NCBI RefSeq assembly: GCF_019334565.1
Contig: NZ_CP079724.1
Location: 1,633,001-1,697,000 of the forward strand
Reading direction: 5' to 3'
From: Streptococcus oralis
GTDB lineage: Bacteria; Bacillota; Bacilli; Lactobacillales; Streptococcaceae
Length of the DNA stretch: 64,000 nt
A program made the position numbers and the translations under genes. The notes below the pieces were generated by a model. That model was not told where the DNA came from. It ran no database searches and worked only from the letters and a program-made list of their open reading frames with translations. Shown here piece after piece: positions 1-9,519 of the stretch (the stretch's first letter is position 1; every line of letters starts with the position of its first letter).

Positions 1-1145
1 CGACGGAAGTTGTAAGGCAATTTGTCAGTCCAAAGAACTGTCAAGTTTGGTTCTGGTGAGTTACCGATGTTGTCAAGAGTGTTCAAGAAACGGTAGTCCA
101 TCTTAGTAACACGGTGACGACCGTCGTTACCCATACCAGCCATAGAAGTTGTGATGAAGGTTGGGTCACCTGAGTACAATTGGTCATAAGCTTTTGTACG
201 AGCAAATTTAACTGTACGAAGTTTCATAACGAAATCATCAACAAACTCTTGGATTTCTGATTCAGTAAATGTACCACGAGCAAGGTCACGTTCTGCAAAG
301 ATGTCCAATACGATTGGAACACGACCTAGAGATGTAGCGGCACCATTAATCACACGGCAGACAGCCATGAAAGCGATGTTAACCCATTGGATTGCTTCTT
401 TCACGTTCATCGCTGGTTTGCGAACATCAACCCCGTAAAGGTCACCTAAGCGAACAACTTGTTGCAATGCTTGGTATTGAAGGTTGATTTCTTCACGAAG
501 ACGGATTGTCTCTTCATCGATTTCTTCGATTGAGTTCCAGTCGTTTACTTTTTCTTGCATCAAGTAGTCTGCACCATAAAGAGCAAGACGTGCGTAAACA
601 CCGATGATACGTCCACGTGAGTATGCATCTGGAAGACCAGTTACAGTGTGAGCGTGGCGAGCACGACGGATGTTTGAAGTGTAGGCACGGAAGATACCGT
701 CGTTAACTGTTGTTACATATTTAGTAAAGATTTCGTGAACAGCTGGATCTGGTTCGTATCCATTTTCTTTCAAAGTAGTTTCAGCCATACGGATACCACC
801 TTTTGGCATGAAGTTCAATTTGAAGAGTTCATCATTTTGGATACCGAAGATCAATTCGTTTTCTTTGTCGATAAATCCGGCAGGAATATCAGCAATAGAT
901 GTTGGACGAGTGTCCATTGGGAAACGAGTTTCTTCGTAGTGAGCCTTAGTTTCTTCTACAATTTTTTTGATGTGAAGTGAACGTTCTGTTGGTCCAGCAA
1001 GGAAGCTTTCATCTCCATCATAAGGTGTGTAGTTAGCTTGAACAAAGCGAGAAATACTTGCTTTTTCTTTCCAATCTACGCCTTTGAAGCCTTCCCAAGC
1101 TTTATCAAAAATGTCTTGTGCTTCAACAACTGTCTTAACAACCAT
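1..1145 (-). CDS. pflB: Formate acetyltransferase (pyruvate formate-lyase), N-terminal part, truncated by window edge
   Basis: This is the N-terminal ~381 residues of pyruvate formate-lyase, the glycyl-radical enzyme that splits pyruvate with CoA into acetyl-CoA and formate in mixed-acid fermentation. The reading frame starts [20 protein letters not shown] and stays open to the window edge. The glycyl-radical site and the catalytic cysteine pair would lie in the missing C-terminal half. The ATG at 1145 follows a GAGGA-type ribosome binding site. The gene is divergent from dinB and has its own extended -10 promoter and a leader inverted repeat. Identification rests on recognised family sequence such as the [10 protein letters not shown] and [17 protein letters not shown] regions. 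Confidence 0.95.
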   Translation of the reverse strand, partial: MVVKTVVEAQDIFDKAWEGFKGVDWKEKASISRFVQANYTPYDGDESFLAGPTERSLHIKKIVEETKAHYEETRFPMDTRPTSIADIPAGFIDKENELIFGIQNDELFKLNFMPKGGIRMAETTLKENGYEPDPAVHEIFTKYVTTVNDGIFRAYTSNIRRARHAHTVTGLPDAYSRGRIIGVYARLALYGADYLMQEKVNDWNSIEEIDEETIRLREEINLQYQALQQVVRLGDLYGVDVRKPAMNVKEAIQWVNIAFMAVCRVINGAATSLGRVPIVLDIFAERDLARGTFTESEIQEFVDDFVMKLRTVKFARTKAYDQLYSGDPTFITTSMAGMGNDGRHRVTKMDYRFLNTLDNIGNSPEPNLTVLWTDKLPYNFR

Positions 1146-1170
1146 GTTAATGTCCTCATTTTTCTTTCTA

Positions 1171-1206
1171 GTAACAGCCATCTGTTACATTCATGAGTCA
1201 AGTATA
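1171..1206 (-). promoter_or_regulatory. pflB promoter -10 and leader inverted repeat
   Basis: On the minus strand an extended -10 (TGG then TATACT) lies at 1201-1206. A perfect 7-bp inverted repeat, GTAACAG-4-CTGTTAC, spans 1171-1188. The repeat would fall about +6 to +24 of the transcript, where it could be an operator or a 5' stabilising stem. A -35 is poor (TTGTTG with an 18-bp spacer). Confidence 0.5.
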
Positions 1207-1344
1207 CCATACAGTAACCGATTTCAACAAGAGAAAACCGGCATTTTAGACGCTTTCTTTTATAATACAGTCTCTTTTTCGTCCTTATCTGTATTATATT
1301 TTTGAAAGTCAGGTTAGACTTTTCCACTTTTTCAGAAAAAAGGG

Positions 1345-1350
1345 TATAAT
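1345..1350 (+). promoter_or_regulatory. dinB -10 element
   Basis: A TATAAT lies 31 bp before the dinB start codon. No convincing -35 is seen at the right distance. The ribosome binding site AAAGGG follows closely before the ATG. Confidence 0.45.
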
Positions 1351-1381
1351 AAATAGAAAACGACACTAGAAAGGGATTGGA

Positions 1382-2443
1382 ATGCTCATATTTCCATTGA
1401 TTAATGATCTGTCAAGAAAAATCATCCATATCGACATGGATGCCTTTTTTGCTGCAGTGGAAATGCGAGACAATCCTAAATTAAAAGGAAAACCTGTCAT
1501 CATTGGAAGCGACCCTAGACAAACTGGCGGACGAGGAGTTGTTTCTACTTGTAGCTACGAGGCACGAGCCTTTGGTATTCACTCTGCCATGAGTTCTAAA
1601 GAAGCTTATGAGCGTTGCCCCCAAGCCGTCTTTATCTCCGGGAATTATGAAAAGTATAAGGCAGTTGGACTTGAGATTCGAGCTATTTTTAAACGCTACA
1701 CTGATTTGATTGAACCCATGAGTATTGACGAAGCCTACTTGGATGTGACAGATAATAAACTCGGTATCAAGTCAGCTGTTAAAATAGCTCGCCTCATCCA
1801 ACAAGATATCTGGCAGGAGCTACATCTGACTGCTTCTGCAGGCGTCTCTTATAACAAATTCTTAGCTAAAATGGCTAGTGACTATAAAAAACCACATGGT
1901 TTGACAGTGATTTTACCTGACCAAGCCCAAGACTTTCTCAAACAAATGGATATTGCTAAATTTCATGGTGTAGGTAAGAAAACAGTAGAAAAGCTTCATG
2001 AAATGGGCATTTATACTGGTGCAGACTTATTGGACGTCTCAGAAGTTACTTTAATCGATCGCTTTGGCAGACTCGGTTTTGACCTTTATAGAAAAGCTCG
2101 TGGTATTCACAATTCTCCAGTCAAGTCCAATCGCATCCGCAAATCAATCGGGAAGGAGAAAACCTATGGTAAAATTCTCCAGGATGAAGAAGATATCAAA
2201 AAAGAGCTGACTCTTCTCTCTGAAAAAGTAGCTCACAATCTCAGTAAGCAGGACAAAGCTGGAAAAATCATTATCCTAAAAATACGATATGCTGACTTCT
2301 CCACTCTGACTAGACGAAAAAGCCTTCCACAAACAACACAGGACGCTAGTCAGATTTCTCAAACTGCCCTTCAACTCTACGAAGAGCTAGCTGAAAAAGA
2401 AAAAGGTGTCCGTTTACTAGGAATTACGGTGACAGGATTTTAA
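1382..2443 (+). CDS. dinB: DNA polymerase IV (Y-family)
   Basis: This 353-residue protein is a Y-family translesion polymerase of normal Pol IV length. The N-terminal [14 protein letters not shown] motif carries the first catalytic aspartates. [13 protein letters not shown] is the fingers motif, and [10 protein letters not shown] holds the catalytic Asp-Glu pair. A helix-hairpin-helix segment ([16 protein letters not shown], about residues 194-209) and the C-terminal little-finger domain follow. It extends primers across damaged bases with low fidelity. The start was kept because of the upstream AAAGGG site and because pneumococcal DinB begins the same way. It stands alone, divergent from pflB, the same pairing as in pneumococcus. 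No LexA-type operator was seen. Confidence 0.95.
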   Translation: MLIFPLINDLSRKIIHIDMDAFFAAVEMRDNPKLKGKPVIIGSDPRQTGGRGVVSTCSYEARAFGIHSAMSSKEAYERCPQAVFISGNYEKYKAVGLEIRAIFKRYTDLIEPMSIDEAYLDVTDNKLGIKSAVKIARLIQQDIWQELHLTASAGVSYNKFLAKMASDYKKPHGLTVILPDQAQDFLKQMDIAKFHGVGKKTVEKLHEMGIYTGADLLDVSEVTLIDRFGRLGFDLYRKARGIHNSPVKSNRIRKSIGKEKTYGKILQDEEDIKKELTLLSEKVAHNLSKQDKAGKIIILKIRYADFSTLTRRKSLPQTTQDASQISQTALQLYEELAEKEKGVRLLGITVTGF

Positions 2444-2473
2444 ATCCTCGGAGGGAGCATTGGTTTAATCAAA

Positions 2474-2503
2474 TGAGGTTGGAACAAAAGTGTTTCAGCC
2501 TCA
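2474..2503 (+). terminator. Probable terminator of dinB
   Basis: An imperfect inverted repeat (TGAGGTTGGAAC / GTTTCAGCCTCA, 10 of 12 pairs, 6-nt loop) begins 31 bp after the dinB stop and is followed by a short T-rich run. Stability is moderate. Confidence 0.5.
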
Positions 2504-2895
2504 TTCTGTTTTAAAAATAATTCTTAGATCGTGATAGCTAACCACTAAGACAGTCTGAGGTACTATCTTAAATTGCTGACCAACATTCAGCAGACTGTAT
2601 CAGTATTATTCCCCTTTTAGACTCTAATAATTCCTAATTCAAGAAAGCCTCTTCCTCTTATTCCCTCTCTCTTTTATTAGAAAACTGAATGCTTTTAGGA
2701 GTTATAGTTTAGTTTGATGTCCTACCGCATTTGTACAAGGATATATACTTGGACTACAATATTATTTGACAATTTATTAATGAAAAGGAACAGTTGGTTT
2801 TAATTAAGTATTAACTCCAACACTTAAAACTAAAAATGTGAGATAGATTTCAAATAGTTCCTAGTTAAAAAACTTTTTCTCATAAGTGTTAGCTG
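2504..2895. other. Long AT-rich intergenic stretch
   Basis: About 390 bp between the dinB terminator and the next promoter hold no convincing reading frame. A small inverted repeat, GCTGA-7-TCAGC, lies near 2572-2588. I see no recognisable insertion-sequence remnant or RNA gene. Confidence 0.4.
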
Positions 2896-2924
2896 TTGAC
2901 GCCTTCATTTTTATTTGTTAAACT
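2896..2924 (+). promoter_or_regulatory. Promoter of the 111-residue gene, with a nearby palindrome
   Basis: TTGACG at 2896-2901, a 17-bp spacer and TAAACT at 2919-2924 with an upstream TG form a good extended -10 promoter. A short palindrome, ACCA-TC-TGGT, near 2940-2950 sits just downstream of the start point, a typical repressor position. The TetR gene two genes on is the obvious candidate regulator, but that is inference. Confidence 0.65.
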
Positions 2925-2977
2925 AGAAAATATAAAAAATACCATCTGGTCGGTTTTTTTAAAAGAAAGGACTTAAC

Positions 2978-3313
2978 ATGAAAAAAACTATGCTAGAAAA
3001 AACAATCGATTCTATTGAAAAACAAAATCAACGAGTACGTCAACAACAAATACGTCATCACGAAACCATTCAAAAGCAAATAAAAAAGCAAATAAAACTG
3101 CAAATAAAACTGTTTGATCGATTATCACAAGGAGAGAGTGGTATCCGACTTTCTCGTTTGGGAGTGAAATGTGGGTATGCTACAATCACTGGTGGGCTCA
3201 TCACTACTTTGTTTAGTCCTTGGAATGGTTTAGGAATAATGACCATCGGTGGGATTTCAGTTCTCTCAAACTTGTATCACATCAAACGTATAGAAGCAAA
3301 ATTAAAAAAGTAG
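2978..3313 (+). CDS. Small coiled-coil/membrane protein of unknown function
   Basis: I do not recognise this 111-residue protein. Residues 1-50 are very rich in Lys, Gln and Ile with repeating IKKQIKLQIKL-type heptads, suggesting an amphipathic helix or coiled coil. Residues 65-100 are hydrophobic with glycines (GGLITTLFSPWNGLGIMTIGGISVL), consistent with one or two short membrane segments. The C-terminus is basic. A strong ribosome binding site (AAAGAAAGGA) supports the start. It has its own promoter and lies 100 bp before a TetR-family gene in the same direction, so the two may be functionally linked. No enzymatic motif is visible. Confidence 0.6.
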   Translation: MKKTMLEKTIDSIEKQNQRVRQQQIRHHETIQKQIKKQIKLQIKLFDRLSQGESGIRLSRLGVKCGYATITGGLITTLFSPWNGLGIMTIGGISVLSNLYHIKRIEAKLKK

Positions 3314-3412
3314 AGTGGTTTTCTTAAGAAGGAGGCTTGTTAGACGCTCAAATATTACCTTTTCTTCTTTTTTTGATAAAATAAATTTAATAAAACAGAG
3401 AGAAGGAACTCA

Positions 3413-4045
3413 ATGGTCGCAAAAACAGAAAAATCTCAAGCAATGATTGAAAAAATTTTATCAACAGCTTCACAGCTTTTTATTCACAACGGCTATGAAA
3501 AAACAAGTGTACAAAACATAGCGCAAACAGCTAGTATTTCAAAAGGAGCCATTTATCACCATTTTCAATCAAAAGATGACATTTTTTTTGCAGTTTTAAA
3601 ACAGCGTTATCAATTGATGGAAAAGGAATTGCTAGACTGGCTTGAATCCACCAGTCATTTAACTGGAAGAGAACAGCTCAAAGAAATCTTTCAGTTTAGT
3701 TTAAAAAGTCAGAAAACTAACTACGAAATGTTGAATCACGCGCCTCTTGATGCAGAGTTCATGCTGACTATTATCCGTTACAATCTGCGTATAGGAACTC
3801 CCCTTATTGCAGATATTATAAAAAAAGGAATAGAAGATCAGTCCATTCAACCCATCCCCTTCCCTAATGAAGCGGCCGAGACAATCTTGCTTTTGACTAA
3901 CTTTTGGGTAGAAGGAAGTATTTTTGAAAATTCTTCCGAAAAAATAGTTGATCGTATCTATTTTTTACAATTTATGCTTCAATCCCTCGGACTAGATATT
4001 TTTGATGAATCTTTGATCCAAGAAATTTTAAGTCAATCAAATTAA
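3413..4045 (+). CDS. TetR/AcrR-family transcriptional regulator
   Basis: This 210-residue protein has the TetR-type helix-turn-helix at about residues 15-60. The typical sequence runs TSVQNIAQTASISKGAIYHHF, followed by SKDDIFFAVL. The rest is a helical ligand-binding and dimerisation domain with no recognisable specificity. TetR proteins usually repress neighbouring genes until a small ligand binds. The likely targets are itself and the small gene before it, since the next gene downstream (uppP) is on the other strand behind a terminator. The ATG follows an AGAAGGA ribosome binding site. Confidence 0.85.
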   Translation: MVAKTEKSQAMIEKILSTASQLFIHNGYEKTSVQNIAQTASISKGAIYHHFQSKDDIFFAVLKQRYQLMEKELLDWLESTSHLTGREQLKEIFQFSLKSQKTNYEMLNHAPLDAEFMLTIIRYNLRIGTPLIADIIKKGIEDQSIQPIPFPNEAAETILLLTNFWVEGSIFENSSEKIVDRIYFLQFMLQSLGLDIFDESLIQEILSQSN

Positions 4046-4140
4046 ATACAATCTTTTCGTTTACTTTTAAAGCCGTGGATAAACGTAGGACAAGACGATA
4101 TAATGATGTAATAAAAAATAAACTAAACGATTATAAAAAA

Positions 4141-4182
4141 ATAGGATAGTTCCCCAAATGTTTTTTTGGCGAACTATCCTAT
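4141..4182. terminator. Bidirectional terminator between tetR and uppP
   Basis: A perfect 12-bp inverted repeat, ATAGGATAGTTC / GAACTATCCTAT, encloses a further CCAAA/TTTGG pairing and is flanked by A-rich and T-rich tracts. It can end transcripts from both converging genes. Confidence 0.85.
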
Positions 4183-4194
4183 TTTATTTTTAAC

Positions 4195-5040
4195 TTATAC
4201 AAATAAACGCACAAAACTATAGAGCAACAAGACACTACCGAGTACGATACGGTATTTACCAAAGAGTGTAAAGTCGTGCTTCTTCACATAGCTGGTCAAG
4301 AAACGAATGGCAACCATGCTGACCGCAAAGGCAACACCCATAGCAACCAAGAGCAAGAACAGTTGTCCAAAACTCAAGAGTTGACCTGCTTTGATAAATT
4401 TGAAAATCTTTAAAGCACTAGCTCCGAACATAACAGGAATTCCGAGATAGAAGGTAAACTCTGTTACGACAGAGCGGCTCGTTCCATTTAACAAACCACC
4501 AACAATCGTCGCACCTGAACGGCTCGTTCCTGAGAAAAGAGCGAGGACTTGGAAGAGCCCAATGTAAAGGGCTGTTTTATAAGGCAGCTTGTCAAGCTCT
4601 GTTACTGTTGGTTCAATGGCTTGCGCCTTATTTCGTTTTTCAAGGTAGATAAAGGCAACACCATAGATAATCAACATGATTGCAACTGAAACCATGTTAT
4701 GGAAGTTGGCATCAAACCAATCATCTAATTTAAAAACCAATAGCAAAGGCAAGGTCGCAACGAAGACTTTTGACCACAATTGCCAAGTTCTACGAACTTC
4801 TACCTTAGTTTTACCAGGTTTGAAGGGATTAAGCTTATTAAAGTAAATGACCATAACTGCTAAAATGGCACCAAGCTGAATGACAACATTAAACATGGAC
4901 ATGAAGGCTTCATTTTGGTCCTTGTATTGTACAAATTCTTCAACCAAGATCAAGTGGCCAGTACTTGAAATGGGCAACCATTCTGTAATTCCTTCAACAA
5001 TCCCAAAAAAGATTGACTTCAAAATTTCAATAAAATACAT
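4195..5040 (-). CDS. uppP: Undecaprenyl-diphosphatase (bacitracin resistance protein)
   Basis: This 281-residue integral membrane protein has the two UppP/BacA signatures: [16 protein letters not shown] near residue 17, and [10 protein letters not shown] around residue 170. It dephosphorylates undecaprenyl pyrophosphate to the monophosphate, recycling the lipid carrier for peptidoglycan and teichoic acid synthesis, and overexpression confers bacitracin resistance. Length and topology (about eight hydrophobic segments) are normal. The ATG has an AAGGAG ribosome binding site. Its own extended -10 promoter lies just after the upstream DUF2207 gene. Confidence 0.95.
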   Translation of the reverse strand: MYFIEILKSIFFGIVEGITEWLPISSTGHLILVEEFVQYKDQNEAFMSMFNVVIQLGAILAVMVIYFNKLNPFKPGKTKVEVRRTWQLWSKVFVATLPLLLVFKLDDWFDANFHNMVSVAIMLIIYGVAFIYLEKRNKAQAIEPTVTELDKLPYKTALYIGLFQVLALFSGTSRSGATIVGGLLNGTSRSVVTEFTFYLGIPVMFGASALKIFKFIKAGQLLSFGQLFLLLVAMGVAFAVSMVAIRFLTSYVKKHDFTLFGKYRIVLGSVLLLYSFVRLFV

Positions 5041-5064
5041 ACATTACTCCTTTTTCTGTCCTCT

Positions 5065-5073
5065 ATTATAGCA
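5065..5073 (-). promoter_or_regulatory. uppP extended -10 promoter
   Basis: TGC followed by TATAAT on the minus strand, 25-30 bp before the uppP start codon. The -35 region is weak. It lies between uppP and the upstream gene with no terminator between them, so readthrough may also occur. Confidence 0.6.
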
Positions 5074-5099
5074 TAATTTCGGATGTTGCGATAGGTTTT

Positions 5100-6995
5100 T
5101 TAGAAGGCGCCGATGCTACCACCGCCACCTCCTCCTGAGAATCCTCCACCTGAACTTCCACTTCCAGAAGATACAGAGTAATTGCTAGCTGTATTTGCGA
5201 CAGCAGTATATTGCTTGATTTGTGCAGTTGAGGTGTAGAACTGTGAGTGCCAACCATAGGCTACATAAAGATTCAAATCTGGATTTTCAAGCTGAATATG
5301 GCGGACTTTCATTAACTTGCTCACCTTCTTGGCATAACCAAAGAGAGTCGCATAGACCAGTAGACGGTTCCAAAGGACGATGCTCTCTAGCTCGGCCTGA
5401 TCCAGATGAGCGATATCCCGAAGCATATTTTCAAAACTCGTCCAGAGATAGAAGATCTCCGCTCCTTCCTCTGTTAGAACTCCATCGCGATAGGCTCCTC
5501 GCGTGGCAAGATAAACCCAGAAACTAGCCCCTAATCCTGTCAATCCTAAAAGTAGAAACGGGATCGAAAAGAAGCCATGTGTTTGCCAACTATAATAAAA
5601 GAAAAGCAATCCACCTAGAGCTGTTATAGCTGAACAGACCCGCATCCCGAGAGCAAGGCGGCGTTCCTCACCTGTCAAAGGACGATAATAGCTTGGGATA
5701 CGAAGTACATGGACCTTATCCTTGACACAAGACTGAATGCGTTGAAGTCTTCCTTCAAAAGAGCGTTTAAGACGCGAGCCTGTTTCTCGGATATGTTTTT
5801 CATCTGACTCTTTGGCACCACGGTAAAGGGAAGATGAAACTTGGTAATCAGGGAAGAGCTCTGAAATAGCCAATTCTTTCTTATTTGACAAAGTCATGCG
5901 CAGGCATTCCTTCTCAAAATTGGACAAACCCTTTTCACTGATAATGCGCACATAAGGTTCCTCATCCCCTTGGAAAATAGATAAATGGCCTCGATCTACT
6001 AAATCCAACAAGGTTGCCTGAATCAAACGTTCAAAAGTAAATTTACCAAACCCTGATTTGTTTAGGGGATTGACTTCCTCTAAGGAGGTTGAATACACTG
6101 CTTCTGCTAAAACCATTGGAGGCAAATCCATCGGTGGTTCGTAGAGTCGATGATCTTTTGGAAAGACCTTTTTAATGCTTGTACTCTGACGGAACTTCCT
6201 ATAGAAGAGAGGAACTAGAAGTAAGAGACTCATAAAAATGACGGGAAATACCCATTTCATCAAAATCTCACTTTGCGCTTTTTCTGTTGCTATATTGCTT
6301 TCAATCCGGTTAAAATCGGTTAAACGTTCTTCCTCTAATCCTTGATCTGGAGCTTCTGCAAAAGCACTTCTCGGCCAGTAAGCATGTAATTCGATCTGTC
6401 GTTTTCTAGGAAGGTCTTTCATTTTGACATGATAGAGATTATTTACTTTTTCAATACTCGAGTCCCTTAGGAGTTGGCCTGCATGAAAATAGAGTTTCTC
6501 TGCTGGAGTATCAGAGCTGACCTTAAACTCAATCTCTTTGATGTCTCCAGTACTATCGGTCAAGGGTTGCCAATTTAGCTCTGCGATATCCTTATATAAG
6601 AAGAGAAGGTTTGTTAGTTTCCAGGTAACCGTTACCCGAACAGTATCTCCAGCATATCCAGCATTGTAAATTTTTACCTTGTAACCGTCCTCTTCCTCCA
6701 TAGTATAGAAGGAAGCATTTTGAACAATTCTTCCATTTTTAGAGACCTGAACGGTCGGATCGGGATCAATGTCAAATCCTTCTGGCATTTTCCCAGCTTT
6801 CCCGAGTCCAACTAACTGACCATTATAATCATCTCCAAAGCGGTAGGTAATTGTTTCCTTAAAAATTGCAGTATTATCTGCATGAATATTCAAATCACCC
6901 TGATAGGATAAGATATCAAAGTCTACTGCAAAAACCAGGTTCGGTATAAATAATAAATAAGTAAATACCAAAGCCAACAGCCATCTTTTTTTCAT
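5100..6995 (-). CDS. DUF2207 domain-containing membrane protein
   Basis: The 631-residue protein starts with a signal peptide (MKKRWLLALVFTYLLFIPNLVFA). An extracellular domain of about 210 residues, rich in beta strand, follows. There is a membrane segment near residues 248-266, a cytoplasmic domain, and two further membrane helices around 460-500. The C-terminal tail is a striking Gly/Ser stretch (SGSGSSGGGFSGGG, then more glycine) ending IGAF. This architecture is that of the DUF2207 (YciQ-like) family, common in Firmicutes and of unknown role. It is the first gene before uppP on the same strand. Its promoter faces the glutamine transporter genes. Confidence 0.85.
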   Translation of the reverse strand: MKKRWLLALVFTYLLFIPNLVFAVDFDILSYQGDLNIHADNTAIFKETITYRFGDDYNGQLVGLGKAGKMPEGFDIDPDPTVQVSKNGRIVQNASFYTMEEEDGYKVKIYNAGYAGDTVRVTVTWKLTNLLFLYKDIAELNWQPLTDSTGDIKEIEFKVSSDTPAEKLYFHAGQLLRDSSIEKVNNLYHVKMKDLPRKRQIELHAYWPRSAFAEAPDQGLEEERLTDFNRIESNIATEKAQSEILMKWVFPVIFMSLLLLVPLFYRKFRQSTSIKKVFPKDHRLYEPPMDLPPMVLAEAVYSTSLEEVNPLNKSGFGKFTFERLIQATLLDLVDRGHLSIFQGDEEPYVRIISEKGLSNFEKECLRMTLSNKKELAISELFPDYQVSSSLYRGAKESDEKHIRETGSRLKRSFEGRLQRIQSCVKDKVHVLRIPSYYRPLTGEERRLALGMRVCSAITALGGLLFFYYSWQTHGFFSIPFLLLGLTGLGASFWVYLATRGAYRDGVLTEEGAEIFYLWTSFENMLRDIAHLDQAELESIVLWNRLLVYATLFGYAKKVSKLMKVRHIQLENPDLNLYVAYGWHSQFYTSTAQIKQYTAVANTASNYSVSSGSGSSGGGFSGGGGGGSIGAF

Positions 6996-7022
6996 AATCG
7001 GTTCCCTTTCAATCTTTTTACC

Positions 7023-7031
7023 ATTATATCA
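7023..7031 (-). promoter_or_regulatory. Promoter of the DUF2207 gene
   Basis: TATAAT at 7023-7028 on the minus strand is preceded by TGA, giving an extended -10. An inverted repeat, AAGTAA-4-TTACTT, at about 7039-7054 lies between this promoter and the divergent transporter promoter and could be a shared operator. Confidence 0.5.
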
Positions 7032-7058
7032 TTTTTTATAAGTAAAGGCTTACTTGTA

Positions 7059-7087
7059 TTGAAAATCTCACTATTTTTAGATACAAT
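7059..7087 (+). promoter_or_regulatory. Promoter of the glutamine-type ABC transporter operon
   Basis: TTGAAA at 7059-7064, a 17-bp spacer and TACAAT at 7082-7087 give a near-consensus sigma-A promoter. It lies 37 bp before the start codon chosen for the transporter. Confidence 0.75.
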
Positions 7088-7124
7088 AGAGGGAGTCATT
7101 TTTAGACTAGAAATAGGAGAAAAC

Positions 7125-8690
7125 ATGAAAAAATTATGCTTATCTATCCTTGCTAGCCTAGCCCTTACCTTAGGACTAGTTAGCCAAGTCCAAGCCGACG
7201 AATATTTACGCATCGGGATGGAGGCAGCTTACGCTCCCTTCAACTGGACTCAAGACGACGATAGTAACGGCGCCGTCAAAATCGACGGTACCAACCAATA
7301 TGCCAACGGCTACGATATTCAAATCGCTAAAAAGATTGCCAAAGACCTTGGTAAGGAACCTTTGGTTGTGAAAACCAAATGGGAAGGACTTGTTCCAGCC
7401 CTTACTTCTGGCAAAATCGATATGATCATTGCCGGTATGAGCCCAACCGCTGAACGCAAACAACAAATTGCTTTTTCAAGCAGTTACTATACAAGCGAAC
7501 CCGTTCTATTGGTAAAAAAGGACTCTGCCTACGCGAATGCCAACTCTTTGGAGGATTTCAGCGGAGCAAAAATCACGTCTCAACAAGGTGTTTATCTTTA
7601 TGACCTGATTTCCCAAATTCCAGGTGCCAAAAAAGAAACAGCTATGGGTGACTTCGCCCAAATGCGTCAAGCTCTGGAGGCTGGTGTTATTGATGCCTAT
7701 GTTTCTGAACGACCTGAAGCAATGACCGCTGAGTCTGCTAACGCTAAGTTCAAAATGATCCAACCTCAACCAGGTTTCAAAACTGGCGAAGAAGATACAG
7801 CTATTGCTATTGGACTTCGTAAAGATGACAGCCGTATCAGCCAAATCAATGCGAGTATCGAAACCATCTCAAAGGATGAGCAAGTAGCCCTCATGGATCG
7901 TATGATCAAAGAGCAACCTGTGGAGTCTACAACAACGGAGGAAGAAAGTAGTTTCTTTAGCCAAGTCGCTAAGATCCTTTCTGAAAACTGGCAACAACTC
8001 TTGCGTGGTGCTGGTATCACACTCTTAATCTCCATTATCGGAACCATCACAGGTCTCCTTATCGGACTTGCGATTGGGGTCTTCCGTACCGCTCCACTAT
8101 CTGAGAACAAGGCAATGTACGCCCTACAGAAACTAGTCGGTTGGATTCTCAATGTCTATATCGAAATCTTCCGTGGTACACCAATGATTGTTCAATCCAT
8201 GGTTATCTACTATGGAACTGCCCAAGCTTTCGGTATTAACCTTGACCGCACACTAGCCGCTATCTTCATCGTCTCAATCAACACGGGTGCCTACATGACA
8301 GAGATCGTTCGTGGTGGTATTCTAGCAGTTGACAAGGGACAATTTGAAGCCGCAACTGCTCTTGGTATGACCCACAATCAAACCATGCGTAAGATTGTCC
8401 TACCTCAGGTTGTCCGTAATATTCTACCTGCTACTGGTAATGAGTTTGTCATCAATATCAAAGATACCTCTGTATTGAACGTTATTTCAGTTGTTGAGCT
8501 TTATTTCTCAGGAAATACTGTAGCAACACAAACCTATCAATACTTCCAGACCTTTACCATCATCGCCGTGATTTACTTTGTCCTTACCTTTACTGTGACC
8601 CGTATCCTACGCTTCATCGAGCGTCGTATGGACATGGATACTTACACTACAGGTGCTAACCAAATGCAAACGGAGGATTTGAAAAAATGA
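7125..8690 (+). CDS. Amino-acid ABC transporter, fused substrate-binding protein and permease (glutamine-type)
   Basis: The protein is 521 residues from the ATG at 7125. That start has a TAGGAG site and begins a clear signal peptide ([18 protein letters not shown]). An in-frame ATG 22 codons earlier lies inside the promoter and is rejected. Residues 25-265 form a type-3 solute-binding domain ([14 protein letters not shown]). Residues about 290-500 form a His/Glu/Gln-type permease with the EAA loop ([21 protein letters not shown]). The fusion places the binding domain permanently on the outer face. It overlaps the ATPase gene by 4 bp. The layout matches streptococcal glutamine importers of the GlnPH/GlnQ kind; the substrate is inferred. 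Confidence 0.9.
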   Translation: MKKLCLSILASLALTLGLVSQVQADEYLRIGMEAAYAPFNWTQDDDSNGAVKIDGTNQYANGYDIQIAKKIAKDLGKEPLVVKTKWEGLVPALTSGKIDMIIAGMSPTAERKQQIAFSSSYYTSEPVLLVKKDSAYANANSLEDFSGAKITSQQGVYLYDLISQIPGAKKETAMGDFAQMRQALEAGVIDAYVSERPEAMTAESANAKFKMIQPQPGFKTGEEDTAIAIGLRKDDSRISQINASIETISKDEQVALMDRMIKEQPVESTTTEEESSFFSQVAKILSENWQQLLRGAGITLLISIIGTITGLLIGLAIGVFRTAPLSENKAMYALQKLVGWILNVYIEIFRGTPMIVQSMVIYYGTAQAFGINLDRTLAAIFIVSINTGAYMTEIVRGGILAVDKGQFEAATALGMTHNQTMRKIVLPQVVRNILPATGNEFVINIKDTSVLNVISVVELYFSGNTVATQTYQYFQTFTIIAVIYFVLTFTVTRILRFIERRMDMDTYTTGANQMQTEDLKK

Positions 8691-9427
8691 CACAACCAAT
8701 TCTTGAAATCAAACACCTCAAAAAATCATATGGGCAAAACGAAGTGCTAAAAGACATTTCTCTCACCGTCCATAAAGGAGAGGTTATTTCCATCATCGGT
8801 AGCTCAGGAAGTGGAAAATCAACCTTCCTTCGTTCAATTAATTTACTCGAAACACCTACAGAGGGAGAGATTCTCTATCGAGGAGAAAATGTCTTAGAAA
8901 AAGGCTATAACCTCACCCATTATCGTGAAAAACTCGGTATGGTTTTCCAATCTTTCAATCTCTTTGAAAATCTGAATGTCCTTGAAAATACGATTGTTGC
9001 CCAAACGACTGTACTCAAACGCGACCACTCTGAAGCTGAAAAAATTGCCAAAGAGAATCTCGAAAAAGTTGGCATGGGAGAACGTTACTGGCAAGCCAAG
9101 CCGAAGCAACTATCAGGTGGTCAGAAACAACGCGTGGCTATCGCCCGCGCGCTCTCCATGAATCCTGATGCCATTCTCTTCGACGAACCAACATCTGCTC
9201 TTGACCCTGAAATGGTTGGAGAAGTCCTCAAAATTATGCAGGATTTGGCTCAAGAAGGCTTGACCATGATCGTCGTAACCCACGAAATGGAATTCGCTCG
9301 CGATGTCTCTCACCGTGTCATCTTTATGGATAAGGGTGTCATTGCTGAAGAAGGCAGGCCTGAAGAACTCTTTACAAATCCTAAAGAAGACCGGACAAAA
9401 GAATTTCTTCAACGCTATCTCAGCTAA
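8687..9427 (+). CDS. glnQ: Amino-acid ABC transporter ATP-binding protein (GlnQ-type)
   Basis: This 246-residue ATPase partners the fused binding protein/permease encoded just before it, with an ATGA start-stop overlap. It shows Walker [10 protein letters not shown] (about residue 36), the Q-loop MVFQSFNLF, the signature LSGGQKQR, Walker [15 protein letters not shown] and the switch histidine in VVTHEME. These are complete, so the enzyme should be active as a homodimer powering glutamine-type amino acid uptake. The gene symbol reflects family placement; other polar amino acids are possible substrates. A strong terminator follows within 10 bp. Confidence 0.9.
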   Translation: MTQPILEIKHLKKSYGQNEVLKDISLTVHKGEVISIIGSSGSGKSTFLRSINLLETPTEGEILYRGENVLEKGYNLTHYREKLGMVFQSFNLFENLNVLENTIVAQTTVLKRDHSEAEKIAKENLEKVGMGERYWQAKPKQLSGGQKQRVAIARALSMNPDAILFDEPTSALDPEMVGEVLKIMQDLAQEGLTMIVVTHEMEFARDVSHRVIFMDKGVIAEEGRPEELFTNPKEDRTKEFLQRYLS

Positions 9428-9432
9428 TAAAC

Positions 9433-9459
9433 AAAGACTGCATAAAGAATGCAGTCTTT
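9433..9459 (+). terminator. Terminator of the glutamine-type transporter operon
   Basis: A perfect 11-bp inverted repeat, AAAGACTGCAT-5-ATGCAGTCTTT, followed by T residues. Confidence 0.9.
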
Positions 9460-9481
9460 TTAATTTGTAATTGTAAAGAAA

Positions 9482-9508
9482 AGGCAGACTCGATTCAGGA
9501 ATCTGCCT
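9482..9508 (-). terminator. Terminator of the small HTH gene
   Basis: AGGCAGA and TCTGCCT arms with a paired interior (GATTC/GAATC-like), followed on the minus strand by TTTTCTTT. It faces the transporter terminator, so converging transcription is stopped on both sides. Confidence 0.8.
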
Positions 9509-9519
9509 GTGACCACAGT

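Noticed and set aside
735-980. Plus-strand 81-residue frame opposite pflB
   Set aside because: It lies wholly antisense to conserved pflB sequence and is Phe-rich, typical of a shadow frame.
1245-1260. A GAAAGCG half-site upstream of pflB as a cre (CcpA) site
   Set aside because: Only one half fits the consensus; the other half has at least three mismatches.
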